A stretch of 44,770 bases of DNA, taken from assembly GCF_030733745.1 (NCBI RefSeq), contig NZ_JASHIK010000027.1, positions 1 to 44,770 on the forward strand, in the 5' to 3' direction. Each line of letters opens with the position of its first letter. Positions within the stretch are counted from its first letter, which is position 1. The DNA comes from Stappia sp. MMSF_3263. GTDB taxonomy: Bacteria; Pseudomonadota; Alphaproteobacteria; Rhizobiales; Stappiaceae. Both the position numbers and the translations under genes were made by a program. The notes below the pieces were generated by a model that worked only from the letters and a program-made list of their open reading frames with translations, was not told the origin of the DNA and ran no database searches. Shown here one piece after another: positions 1 through 7,795 of the stretch.

Positions 1-32
1 GCACCCGCCGCATGAGCGACAAGGTGCTCTGA
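1..32 (+). CDS. 3' end of an upstream gene (partial, unidentified)
   Basis: A plus-strand frame enters from the left edge and ends at a TGA at 30-32, giving a C-terminal TRRMSDKVL. A strong terminator-like hairpin begins about 25 bases later, which fits this being the real end of a gene. Nine codons are too few to identify a product, and the frame could be chance. Confidence 0.35.
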   Translation, partial: TRRMSDKVL

Positions 33-57
33 CGGGACCCGGACAGACCTGAAGACC

Positions 58-116
58 GGCCCGGCCGGCGCCCGCTCCCCCCTCAAGGCGGGCGCCGGCG
101 CCGGACGGGCCTTTTT
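58..116 (+). terminator. Rho-independent terminator
   Basis: GGCGCCCGC (67-75) pairs perfectly with GCGGGCGCC (88-96). Further GC pairing lies outside this stem, and it is followed by TTTTT at 112-116. It would end the upstream transcription unit and separate it from the aldo/keto reductase gene. Confidence 0.85.
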
Positions 117-167
117 CTTGCGCCGCCCCGCGGCTCCCCCAATCACCTCAAAGGGAAGGATCTCCCC

Positions 168-989
168 ATGAAACACCTGATCGTCGGCGGTATCGAGATG
201 CCGGCCCTCGGACTTGGCACGTGGCCGCTCTCCGGCGAGATCTGCCGCGACGTGGTGCGCGCCGCCCTCGAGAGCGGCTGGACCCATGTCGACACGGCGG
301 CCATGTATGACAACGAAAAGGATGTCGGCGCCGGCCTGCGCGCCGCCGGCCAGCCCCGCGACAGCTATTTCCTGACCACCAAGGTCTGGCACGACAGCCT
401 CGCTCCCGAAAAGATGCTGAAGTCGTGCGAGCACAGCCTCGACCGGCTCGGGCTCGACCATCTCGACCTGTTCCTGATCCACTGGCCCAACCCGCGCGTT
501 CCGCTGAAGGAGCAGGTCGAGGCGCTGGTGGAGCTGCGCGAACGCGGCTGGACCCGGGCGATCGGCGTCTCCAACTTCACCGCCGGCATGGTGCGCGAGG
601 CCCAGGATCTCGCCGGCGGACGGCTCGCCGTCAACCAGGTCGAGTACCACCCGTTCCTGTCGCAGGAGACGGTGCGCGGAGCGCTCGAGAATGCCGGCAT
701 GGCGCTCACCGCCTATTCGCCGATCGCCAAGGGCCGCGTCACCGAACCCCAGGTGCTGCGCGACATCGGCAAGCGCCACGGCAAGAGCGAAGTACAGGTC
801 GCCCTGCGCTGGCTGGTGCAGCAGGACAATGTCGCCGCGATCCCGAAGACGGCGAACCCCGGCCGGCTTGCCGAGAACGCGGCGATCTTCGATTTCGAGC
901 TGACCGACGATGAAATGGCCGCGATCAGCGGCCTTGCCCGCCCGGACGGGCGCGGCATCGACCCGGACTTCGCCCCCGACTGGGACTGA
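168..989 (+). CDS. Aldo/keto reductase, 2,5-diketo-D-gluconate reductase-like
   Basis: A 273-residue cytosolic NADPH-dependent carbonyl reductase of the AKR superfamily. The full (alpha/beta)8-barrel signature is visible: GLGTWP near residue 15, the catalytic tetrad Asp42 and Tyr47 (VDTAAMYDNE), Lys72 (TTKVW) and His105 (LIHWP), then GVSNF, NQVEYHPF and the C-terminal cofactor segment IPKTANPGRLAEN. Length and motifs fit the DkgA/DkgB branch, which reduces 2,5-diketogluconate, methylglyoxal and other aldehydes; the real substrate cannot be read from sequence. A GGGAAGG ribosome binding site precedes the ATG. The gene stands alone between two hairpins. Confidence 0.93.
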   Translation: MKHLIVGGIEMPALGLGTWPLSGEICRDVVRAALESGWTHVDTAAMYDNEKDVGAGLRAAGQPRDSYFLTTKVWHDSLAPEKMLKSCEHSLDRLGLDHLDLFLIHWPNPRVPLKEQVEALVELRERGWTRAIGVSNFTAGMVREAQDLAGGRLAVNQVEYHPFLSQETVRGALENAGMALTAYSPIAKGRVTEPQVLRDIGKRHGKSEVQVALRWLVQQDNVAAIPKTANPGRLAENAAIFDFELTDDEMAAISGLARPDGRGIDPDFAPDWD

Positions 990-1011
990 AACCGGGAACA
1001 ACCCGACCCGG

Positions 1012-1048
1012 GGTGATGGCGGCGGCCGGCCAGTTCCGCCATCACCTT
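1012..1048 (+). terminator. Terminator-like hairpin after the aldo/keto reductase
   Basis: GGTGATGGCGG (1012-1022) and CCGCCATCACC (1036-1046) form an 11-bp perfect stem with a 13-base loop. It lies 23 bases after the reductase stop. There is almost no T-tract, so it may be a weak terminator or an RNA-stabilising 3' hairpin. Confidence 0.5.
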
Positions 1049-1120
1049 GCCGCGAAGGTCCGGCACTCTTCGCCTCCTGCGGCATCCGAAGCGGCAGGAC
1101 GGCAGCCAGGAGATCCGATC

Positions 1121-1489
1121 ATGCAGGCCATGATGAAGCACAAGCGCGACCGCACTGACAGTTCCCGGGGACACCGTGCCGGCCTCCGGCCGATCGCCGT
1201 GGCCCTTGCCGGCCTTGCCCTCGTCGCCGGCTTGCCAAAGCCGACCGAGGCCCAGCGCCCGGATCTGCGCCGGATGAGCTGCGCCCAGGCGCAATCACTG
1301 GTGGCGCGGCACGGCGCTATCGTGATGACCACCGGCCGCCACACCTATCAGCGCTTCGTCGCCGGCCCGCGCTTCTGCGACCACTGGGAGGTGGTGCGCC
1401 CGGAAGTCCAGCAAACGCGCGACGCTCCGCGCTGTCTTGTCGGCTACATCTGCGAGACGCCGCTGTTCAGTCCCTTCGAGCGCGACTGA
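1121..1489 (+). CDS. Small secreted Cys-containing hypothetical protein
   Basis: I chose the ATG at 1121 because CAGGAGA lies 9-12 bases upstream; a longer frame to 1013 lacks such a site. The 122-residue product starts with a basic stretch, then a hydrophobic segment (IAVALAGLALVAGL) and an AQ-type cleavage region, so export to the periplasm is likely. The mature part holds RMSCAQAQSLVARHGAIVM, a central FCDHWE and two further Cys (RCLVGYICETPLF), giving four Cys that could form two disulfides. Small proteins like this are common in Rhizobiales but uncharacterised. The 3' end overlaps the convergent WYL regulator gene by 23 bases. Confidence 0.75.
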   Translation: MQAMMKHKRDRTDSSRGHRAGLRPIAVALAGLALVAGLPKPTEAQRPDLRRMSCAQAQSLVARHGAIVMTTGRHTYQRFVAGPRFCDHWEVVRPEVQQTRDAPRCLVGYICETPLFSPFERD

Positions 1490-2198
1490 TCCCCGGAACG
1501 CCGGCCTCAGGGACCAGCTCGCGCAGGCTCGCCAGATAGTCCTGAAACCGCCGGCCGCTTTCATGGCGAAAGCGGCCGCCCGTCTCTACCGCTTCCTCGA
1601 TCCGGTCGAGGCGGAAATTGCGAAACCCGCCCCGGTGCTCGCACCAGGCCGTGAGCAGCCAGACCTCGTCGAACAACGTCAGGCCGAGCGGGCGGACCTG
1701 GCGGACGCTCCCCCGCCCTTCCAGGTCCAAATAGCCGAAGCGGACAAGACGCCGCTCCCGGACGGCGCCGCGAAACAGCGGCAGCCACCTGTTGGCGATC
1801 TCCTCTCCCGCCTTGCGCCTTGAGACCGCACGCAGCGGCAGATGCTGGAACAGGTTGCCGGCATCGCCGGCGGCGGTTGCCCCGATCTTGCCCGACGCCC
1901 GTTCGGCAGCCGCCCGCAGCGAGCTGTCGCCACGCGCCGCGACCAGACGCAAGCCAAGCATGACGGCCTCCAGCTCGTCCGCATCGAAGCGCAGCGGCGG
2001 CAGGAAATATCCACGCTCGAGCTGGTAGCCGAGCCCGGCCTCGCCGCGCACCGGCGCACCCATCGCCTGCAGCGTCGCCATGTCGCGATAGATCGTGCGC
2101 GGCGAGACGTCAAGCGCGCGCGCCAGCACCTCGGCGGAAACCGGCAATACAGCGCTGCGCAAGTGATCGAGAAGGGCAAAAAGCCGGAAGACCTTCAT
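1467..2198 (-). CDS. WYL-domain, YafY/DeoR-like transcriptional regulator
   Basis: A 243-residue DNA-binding regulator. The N-terminal winged helix-turn-helix (residues about 1-60, with VSAEVLARALDVSPRTIYRDM) is followed by FLPPLRFDADELEAVMLGL, typical of the YafY group. A C-terminal WYL-type ligand-sensing domain (about 135-235) contains RLVRFGYLD, VRPLGLTLFDEVWLLTAWCE and FRNFRLDRI. WYL regulators usually act as dimers and often control the divergent neighbour. Here the neighbour is the ABM-like gene at 2282, and a perfect inverted repeat lies in between. The ligand is unknown. Confidence 0.9.
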   Translation of the reverse strand: MKVFRLFALLDHLRSAVLPVSAEVLARALDVSPRTIYRDMATLQAMGAPVRGEAGLGYQLERGYFLPPLRFDADELEAVMLGLRLVAARGDSSLRAAAERASGKIGATAAGDAGNLFQHLPLRAVSRRKAGEEIANRWLPLFRGAVRERRLVRFGYLDLEGRGSVRQVRPLGLTLFDEVWLLTAWCEHRGGFRNFRLDRIEEAVETGGRFRHESGRRFQDYLASLRELVPEAGVPGISRARRD

Positions 2199-2220
2199 GG
2201 CCCGATCCTAGACCACACCC

Positions 2221-2237
2221 CTGACAGGAGGTGTCAG
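2221..2237. promoter_or_regulatory. Candidate WYL-regulator operator
   Basis: CTGACA (2221-2226) and TGTCAG (2232-2237) form a perfect 6-bp inverted repeat with a 5-base spacer. It lies in the 83-base gap between the WYL regulator and the divergent gene at 2282. Position and symmetry suggest the binding site of that regulator; this is inference. Confidence 0.5.
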
Positions 2238-2281
2238 CATGGACGGGCTAGATGGCCGCTCCTGCAACCAAGGAGCACCAC

Positions 2282-2878
2282 ATGAACGGTCCATGCATGG
2301 AAGTCGTCACCTACCGCGTCCACAACCCCGAAACAGCAGACGTCCAGCGGCGCGCCGCCCGCGACCGCGCCGGAAACCTTGCCGGATTTGTCGGATGGCT
2401 GCCGCTCAGCGGAGCGCATGACAGGACAGAGCGCGTCGATATCGTCACCTGGGCCAGTCTCGAGGACGCTCGCAACGCGGCGGCCGTTGTCGGGGAGTCT
2501 CCGGATTTCGCCGGCTTCCGGGAGAGTATCAGTCGCCTCGACGGCATGGCGCATTTTTCCGCTGAAACCCGCCCTCCGGTCGCGATGGCCGCGGCCGAGG
2601 GGATGGAGATAGGCCGTTTCCACCTCAAACCGGGAGTGAGCGAAGACGCCATGCGCAAGGCGCATGAGCGCATGGTCGCGCGTCACCTCTGCCGCCTGCC
2701 CGGCTGGCGCGGACAACGCCTTGTCCGGCTTCAGGACGGCAGCTTCCTCGATCTCGCCTTCGCGGACAGCCAGGAAAGCGCGATTCGAATCTGCGACAGC
2801 TGGCAGGGCGATCCCGACTGCGCGGCGTTTCTGGCCCTGATCGAACCAGCGGGAATCGAATTCGGTCAGCTGATTTAG
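2282..2878 (+). CDS. Tandem ABM-like (dimeric alpha/beta barrel) hypothetical protein
   Basis: A 198-residue protein. The start MNGPCMEVVTYRV was chosen because AAGGAG sits 8 bases upstream. The sequence looks like two related halves. Residues 6-95 (MEVVTYRVHNPETADVQRRA, then DIVTWASLEDARNAA and FAGFRESI) resemble residues about 107-198 (MEIGRFHLKPGVSEDAMRKA, then LDLAFADSQESAIRI and CAAFLALIE). This is the pattern of a duplicated ferredoxin-like antibiotic-biosynthesis-monooxygenase/Dabb fold. Such folds include small oxygenases and heme- or quinone-binding proteins, but no catalytic residue can be assigned. It is probably controlled by the divergent WYL regulator. Confidence 0.75.
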   Translation: MNGPCMEVVTYRVHNPETADVQRRAARDRAGNLAGFVGWLPLSGAHDRTERVDIVTWASLEDARNAAAVVGESPDFAGFRESISRLDGMAHFSAETRPPVAMAAAEGMEIGRFHLKPGVSEDAMRKAHERMVARHLCRLPGWRGQRLVRLQDGSFLDLAFADSQESAIRICDSWQGDPDCAAFLALIEPAGIEFGQLI

Positions 2879-2886
2879 AAAAAATG

Positions 2887-2923
2887 CCGGGCGCGGCGGG
2901 CCGCCGCCACACGCCGCGCCCGG
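2887..2923. terminator. Strong GC hairpin, probable bidirectional terminator
   Basis: CCGGGCGCGGCG (2887-2898) pairs perfectly with CGCCGCGCCCGG (2912-2923) around a 13-base loop, 8 bases after the ABM-like gene. An A-run sits on its left side, so it has a classical T-tract only when read on the minus strand. On the plus strand it is followed by TTCC. Confidence 0.6.
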
Positions 2924-3110
2924 TTCCACAAAGCACGGGAGAGCTGCAAGCCCTTGCTTCAGATGAAGAAAAATATTCGGAAGAATTCAAAATCAACCAA
3001 TAGATGCATATTTCAACTTGGTGATCATCAAAAGTTACGCAAATGGATTCAGGAATTATTTAATCCGCGCAGCGATCATCCGCATAGTTGTCAGGTCTAC
3101 CGGAGGCAGT

Positions 3111-4901
3111 ATGCGTATCATTACTTACATTATGGCCGGGGGATGCGCGGCGATAGCAACGTCGGCCGCCCTCATCTATGCGCTGAACGAGACACAAGTC
3201 GCGACGGACCGGGTCACCGCGGCCATCGAACGCAAGTATAACTCCTACCTTCTTGCAGATGAACTGCGCCAGGGTTCGGACGATCTGACACGACTTGCGC
3301 GCACCTATGTGGCGACGGGAGATCCGATCTACGAGCAGCAGTATAACGACATTCTCGCCATCCGCGACGGCAAGAAACCCAAGCCGCAAGACTATCATCG
3401 CATCTATTGGGATTTCGTCGCGGCCGGCGACGCCAAGCCGCGCCCCGACGGCGCCGCGGCGGCGCTTCTCGACCAGATGCGGGATCTCGGATTCACCGAT
3501 GCGGAGTTCGAGCTTCTGAACGAGGCAAAGAACAACTCCGATGGCCTCGTCGCGCTCGAGGTCGAGGCCATGAACTATATCAAGGGCCTCGACAAGAACG
3601 GCAAGCCGATCACCGGCAACGATCCTCTCAGGCCGATAAAAATGCTGCACAGCAGCCAGTATCACACGCTCAAGGCCGAGATCATGAAGCCGGTCGACAG
3701 GTTCTACCAGCTCATGGAGGCGCGCACGCAAGGCGCGGTCCAGGACGCCGAGGCTTCCCGGAACACTGCCCAGGCAACATTGCTCGCCAGCGTGCTGGCG
3801 ACGCTTCTGACGCTCGCCGGCATCATTGCCGTCGTCTACCTCAGGGTGCTGCGCTCCATGACCCGGCTCGGCGATGAAATGACGGCGGTGGCCGGTGGCG
3901 AGATCGACACCAGCATCCGCGCACTCGGCCGCAAGGACGAGATCGGCGAGATGGCGGTGTCCCTGGAATCCTTCCGCCAGTCGCTGATCGACAAGCGGCA
4001 GATGGAGGAACGCCAGTCCGAGGAAGCGGCGGCGATGAAGCAGCGCCTGGCCGAGGAACGCAACCGGATCGCCCGCAGCTTCCAGGAACGCGTTTCCTCG
4101 ATCTTCAAGGACCTCACGGTCTCGGTACACGACCTGCAGGGCATGTCCAGCTCGCTGAAGCAGTCGGCGCAGGCAACCGACACGGAGTCCCGCAGCTCGC
4201 TGGCGGCAACGACGGAAGCCGGCTCGGCCGCGCAGACCGTGGCATCGGCGACAACGGAACTGACCTCGTCACTGGCCGAGATCTCGTCCCGCATCACGGA
4301 CGTGAAGACGCGGATCGAATCCGCGACAAGCGTCTCGTCGCAGGCGAGCGAGAACATGAACCGTCTCGACAAGATGGCGGACAGCATCGGCACGGTCATC
4401 GGGCTCATTCAGGACATCGCCGAGCAGACCAACCTTCTGGCCCTCAACGCCACCATCGAGGCGGCGCGGGCCGGAGAGTCCGGCAAGGGCTTCGCCGTCG
4501 TCGCCGCCGAGGTCAAGACGCTCGCCAACCAGACGGCGCGCGCCACCGAGGACATCCGCAGCCAGATCGAGGCCATCCAGACCTCCACCTCCAGCTCGGT
4601 CACCTCGATCAACTCGATCAACGGCATCATGCTCGAGATCCAGGGCTTCATCGACGACCTGGCCTATTCGGTCCGCCAGCAGGAGGAAGCGACGGGAGAG
4701 ATCGCCCAGGCGGCGCAGGTGTCGACCAACAACACCGAAACCCTGACCCTGTCCGTCAACAAGGTCGGCGAGATGACCCAGGACAACAGCCATCTTGCCG
4801 ACCAGTTGCAGGAGGAGTCCAAGACGCTGAACGAGCGGGCGGAACAGCTGCAGACCGCAATCGACGGCTTCGTCTCGGAGGCCGCCGGCAAGGCAGCCTG
4901 A
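3111..4901 (+). CDS. Methyl-accepting chemotaxis protein
   Basis: A 596-residue membrane chemoreceptor that signals to the CheA-CheW complex. I chose the ATG at 3111, with GGAGG 4-8 bases upstream, over an earlier in-frame start at 3018. TM1 is about residues 3-24. The periplasmic ligand domain (25-220) is rich in helix and lacks a PAS/Cache motif. TM2 is about 222-244, HAMP about 245-297 ([33 protein letters not shown]), and the cytoplasmic signalling domain follows. Its hairpin tip, about 428-462, is the near-invariant [20 protein letters not shown]. There is no C-terminal CheR/CheB docking pentapeptide (it ends EAAGKAA). The roughly 180 bases upstream are distinctly AT-rich and probably hold the promoter. 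The ligand is unknown. Confidence 0.95.
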   Translation: MRIITYIMAGGCAAIATSAALIYALNETQVATDRVTAAIERKYNSYLLADELRQGSDDLTRLARTYVATGDPIYEQQYNDILAIRDGKKPKPQDYHRIYWDFVAAGDAKPRPDGAAAALLDQMRDLGFTDAEFELLNEAKNNSDGLVALEVEAMNYIKGLDKNGKPITGNDPLRPIKMLHSSQYHTLKAEIMKPVDRFYQLMEARTQGAVQDAEASRNTAQATLLASVLATLLTLAGIIAVVYLRVLRSMTRLGDEMTAVAGGEIDTSIRALGRKDEIGEMAVSLESFRQSLIDKRQMEERQSEEAAAMKQRLAEERNRIARSFQERVSSIFKDLTVSVHDLQGMSSSLKQSAQATDTESRSSLAATTEAGSAAQTVASATTELTSSLAEISSRITDVKTRIESATSVSSQASENMNRLDKMADSIGTVIGLIQDIAEQTNLLALNATIEAARAGESGKGFAVVAAEVKTLANQTARATEDIRSQIEAIQTSTSSSVTSINSINGIMLEIQGFIDDLAYSVRQQEEATGEIAQAAQVSTNNTETLTLSVNKVGEMTQDNSHLADQLQEESKTLNERAEQLQTAIDGFVSEAAGKAA

Positions 4902-4927
4902 GCCGGCCGGTCACGATCCAGAAAACA

Positions 4928-4960
4928 GGGGCGGCTTCCTTCGCGAAGCCGCCCCTTTTT
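4928..4960 (+). terminator. Rho-independent terminator after the chemoreceptor gene
   Basis: GGGGCGGCTTC and GAAGCCGCCCC form an 11-bp stem with a short loop, followed directly by TTTTT (4956-4960). It lies 27 bases after the chemoreceptor stop. Confidence 0.9.
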
Positions 4961-5309
4961 CGTTCCGAGCAAGGCTTCCGGCGGGACATCCTCCCCGACA
5001 CGTCCGGCAGCCCTCGCCATTCGCCACATTTGACGCGGACCGCCAACCCGTTAAGCTCAGGTCGGAAAGATCAAGCTGTTCAGGCTCCCCGCGCGAGGTG
5101 AAAACCTGGACAGGTACTGGCGCAATTTCGGACTTGGAGGGGGCACCCGCACTTGCAAACATGACCCATGCGGACGAACGGCACGGTGACAACCGCGTCA
5201 CCGTCCCGGTTCAACCGCTCCGGCAGGCGCACGACGCTGCGGAACCGGTTCAAGCGGCTTGAAAAGCGGCAGAACACAACAAGAGCAACGACGAGGGGAT
5301 CGAGGCAGC
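4961..5309 (+). other. Non-coding leader/promoter region of the Anbu cluster
   Basis: No convincing gene is present. A TTGACG at 5030-5035 could be a -35 element, but the matching -10 (around TTAAGC, 5051-5056) is weak. Further downstream are a perfect 8-bp inverted repeat at 5183-5204 and two imperfect copies of CCGGTTCAASCGCT (about 5206-5219 and 5245-5259). The region probably contains the promoter and operator of the four-gene cluster starting at 5310. Confidence 0.4.
5183..5204. promoter_or_regulatory. Inverted repeat upstream of the Anbu cluster
   Basis: ACGGTGAC (5183-5190) and GTCACCGT (5197-5204) are perfect reverse complements with a 6-base spacer. It is a good size for a dimeric regulator site and lies 106 bases before the first gene of the cluster. 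It could also form an RNA hairpin in the leader. No adjacent regulator gene is available to pair it with. Confidence 0.45.
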
Positions 5310-6731
5310 ATGGGGGAGAACGAATTTTTCAACGAGATGCTGACCGCCGAGGGCAATCCGCGCGCGCCCTACCGCCGCCTTGCCGAGTGGTTCGGCAAGA
5401 TGTCGCCGGCGGAGATGCGCAAGAAGTCCCGCGAGGCGGAGACGATCTTTCGCAGGCTGGGCATCACCTTCGCCGTCTACGGCACGTCGGCGGCGACCGA
5501 GCGCCTGATCCCCTTCGACATCGTCCCGCGGGTCATCTCGGCCGCCGAATGGCGCCGCCTGTCCGCCGGCATCGACCAGCGGGTGCGCGCGCTCAACGCT
5601 TTCCTGCATGACATCTACCACCGCCAGGAGATCATCCGGGCCGGCCGCATTCCCGCCGACCTGATCGTCCAGAACGAGGCGTTCCTGCCCGAGATGATCG
5701 GCTTCGCCCCGGCGCGCCGGGTCTATGCCCATATTATAGGCACTGACCTTGTGCGGGTCGGCGAGAACGACTTCTACGTGCTGGAGGACAACACCCGCAC
5801 GCCCTCCGGCGTCTCCTACATGCTGGAGAACCGGGAAACGATGATGCGGATGTTCCCCGAGCTCTTCCAGCAGAACCGGGTGGCGCCGATCGACCAATAT
5901 CCCGACCTGCTGCACGAAACGCTGGAGAGCGTTGCCCCGAAGAACTGCGAGGGCGACCCGACCATCTGCGTGCTGACGCCCGGCATCTTCAACTCCGCCT
6001 ATTTCGAGCACGCGTTCCTGGCCGACAGCATGGGCGTGGAACTGTGCGAGGCGCGCGATCTCTATGTCGAGGACGGCAAGGTGTGGATGCGCACCACCCG
6101 CTCGCCGCAGCAGGTGCACGTGATCTACCGGCGCATCGACGATGCCTTCCTCGACCCCCTCACCTTCCGCCCCGACAGCATGCTCGGCGTGCCGGGCCTG
6201 TTCGACGCCTATCGCTCGGGCAACGTCACGATCTGCAACGCGCCGGGCACCGGCATTGCCGACGACAAGGCGATCTATGCCTATGTCCCGGATATCATCG
6301 AGTTCTACACCGGCCAGAAGCCGATCCTGAAGAACGTGCCGACCTGGAACTGCTCGCGCGAGGACGATCTGGCCTATGTACTCGACAAGCTGCCGGAACT
6401 GGTGGTCAAGGAGGTGCACGGTTCGGGCGGCTACGGCATGCTGATCGGCCCGACCGCCTCCAAGCGCGAGATCTCCGAATTCTCCAAGCGCCTGAAGGCC
6501 AACCCCACCAACTACATCGCCCAGCCGACCCTGTCGCTCTCGGCCTGCCCCACCCATGTCGCCTCGGGGCTTGCCCCGCGCCATGTCGACCTCAGGCCCT
6601 ATGTGCTGGTCGGCGACAAGGTGCGCATCACCCCTGGCGGACTGACCCGCGTGGCACTGAAGAAAGGCTCCCTGGTGGTCAATTCCAGCCAGGGTGGCGG
6701 CACCAAGGACACCTGGGTTCTGGAGGACTGA
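5310..6731 (+). CDS. Circularly permuted type 2 ATP-grasp protein
   Basis: A 473-residue protein of the DUF404/DUF407 ATP-grasp family. The start MGENEFFNEM was preferred over an upstream ATG at 5259 because it matches where family homology begins. Visible family segments are RRLGITFAVYG, ERLIPFDIVPRVI, ALNAFLHDIYH, the ATP-grasp core FYVLEDNTRTPSGVSYMLEN, VLTPGIFNSAYFEHAFLA, LVVKEVHGSGGYGMLIGP and PYVLVGDKVRITPGGLTRVA. ATP-grasp enzymes of this type are predicted to ligate carboxylates to amines, forming an amide or peptide-like bond. It is the first gene of the cluster with alpha-E, transglutaminase and Anbu genes; only 6 bases separate it from the next gene. The substrate is unknown. Confidence 0.93.
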   Translation: MGENEFFNEMLTAEGNPRAPYRRLAEWFGKMSPAEMRKKSREAETIFRRLGITFAVYGTSAATERLIPFDIVPRVISAAEWRRLSAGIDQRVRALNAFLHDIYHRQEIIRAGRIPADLIVQNEAFLPEMIGFAPARRVYAHIIGTDLVRVGENDFYVLEDNTRTPSGVSYMLENRETMMRMFPELFQQNRVAPIDQYPDLLHETLESVAPKNCEGDPTICVLTPGIFNSAYFEHAFLADSMGVELCEARDLYVEDGKVWMRTTRSPQQVHVIYRRIDDAFLDPLTFRPDSMLGVPGLFDAYRSGNVTICNAPGTGIADDKAIYAYVPDIIEFYTGQKPILKNVPTWNCSREDDLAYVLDKLPELVVKEVHGSGGYGMLIGPTASKREISEFSKRLKANPTNYIAQPTLSLSACPTHVASGLAPRHVDLRPYVLVGDKVRITPGGLTRVALKKGSLVVNSSQGGGTKDTWVLED

Positions 6732-6737
6732 CACGAC

Positions 6738-7685
6738 ATGCTCGGCCGCACCGCCGCTTCGCTATTCTGGACGTCGCGCTACAACGAGCGCGCAGAGAAC
6801 ATGGCCCGCCTGCTCGAGGTCGGCTATCGCATCGCCATGACCCCGCGCCTTGGCCAGGACACGGCCGACGACTGGCGCTCGACGCTGACCAGCGCCGGCT
6901 GCGATACCGCCTTCTTCGACAAGTATGACGAGCTGACCAAACGTGCCGTCGTCTCGCACATGCTGTTCGACGCCGACAATCCCTCCTCGGTGCGCTCCTG
7001 CATCGAGGCGGCGCGCAACAACGCCCGTTCGGTCAGGACCGCCATTACCGGGGAGATGTGGGAAAGCCTGAACACGACCTATATCGAGTTCATGGAGGTG
7101 CGCCCGCAGCACATGACCGACGACAAGCTGCCGGGCTTCCTTTCCTGGATCAAGCAGCGTTCGATGCTGTTTCGCGGCGCCATGCTCGGCACCTTGATGC
7201 GCGACGAGGGCTATCACTTCTCGCAATTCGGCTGCTTCATCGAGCGTGCCGACAACACGGCGCGCATTCTCGACGTGAAATACTGGATCCTGCTGCCCGA
7301 CAACGAGGTCGTCGGTGGCGATCTCGACCGCTACCAGTGGTCGACAATCCTGCGCTCGGTTTCGGCGCATCGCAGCTATCGCCATGCCTATCGTGACGCG
7401 CAGGTGCGCCCCTTCAACGTCGCCGAGTTCCTGATCCTGCGGAAGGAAATGCCGCGCTCGCTCGCCTACTGCTACGACTGGATCAACGAGAGCCTGAGCG
7501 AACTGACCTTGCGTTACGGCGAAAGGCCGATGAGCTGCGACATGGCGCAAGGCACGCATGACCTGCTGGAGGCCGGCACCATGCACCAGATCTTCGTCAG
7601 CGGGCTGCACGAGTTCCTGTCCGACATGATCGCCCGCAACAACGCGCTTGGCGCGCAGCTCGCCGCCGACTACCACTTTGCCTGA
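6738..7685 (+). CDS. Alpha-E domain (DUF403) protein
   Basis: A 315-residue, largely alpha-helical cytosolic protein. Family hallmarks are the N-terminal MLGRTAASLFWTSRYNERAENMARLLEVGY, ESLNTTYIEF, the central FSQFGCFIERADNTARILDVKYW and the HAYRDAQVRPFNVAEFLILRKEMPRS stretch. DUF403 proteins almost always occur beside, or fused to, the circularly permuted ATP-grasp protein and are presumed to work with it, for example as a second enzyme or scaffold in amide-bond formation. The two repeated ERAxNxAR motifs (near residues 18 and 170) are likely functional sites; no reaction is established. Confidence 0.92.
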   Translation: MLGRTAASLFWTSRYNERAENMARLLEVGYRIAMTPRLGQDTADDWRSTLTSAGCDTAFFDKYDELTKRAVVSHMLFDADNPSSVRSCIEAARNNARSVRTAITGEMWESLNTTYIEFMEVRPQHMTDDKLPGFLSWIKQRSMLFRGAMLGTLMRDEGYHFSQFGCFIERADNTARILDVKYWILLPDNEVVGGDLDRYQWSTILRSVSAHRSYRHAYRDAQVRPFNVAEFLILRKEMPRSLAYCYDWINESLSELTLRYGERPMSCDMAQGTHDLLEAGTMHQIFVSGLHEFLSDMIARNNALGAQLAADYHFA

Positions 7686-7795
7686 GGCCGCCGGGCCGCC
7701 ACACAGCGTTCCCCGCCACGGAGGAACGCGCCAGCGAGAAGCCGGACGCCCGCCGGGCGAAGCCGGACGCCAAGACCGAGGGAGACTCACGCGCA

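Noticed and set aside
3018-3110. Upstream extension of the chemoreceptor frame
   Set aside because: The 31 extra residues lack a ribosome site and family similarity; GGAGG lies directly before the ATG at 3111.
5250-6734. 494-aa minus-strand frame opposite the ATP-grasp gene
   Set aside because: It mirrors the coding strand almost exactly and has a His/Asp/Arg/Gly-rich antisense composition without motifs.
7738-7771. 13-base direct repeat (GAAGCCGGACGCC twice, 21 bases apart) between the alpha-E and transglutaminase genes
   Set aside because: Short, GC-rich and only two copies; probably chance or a small local duplication without a function I can support.
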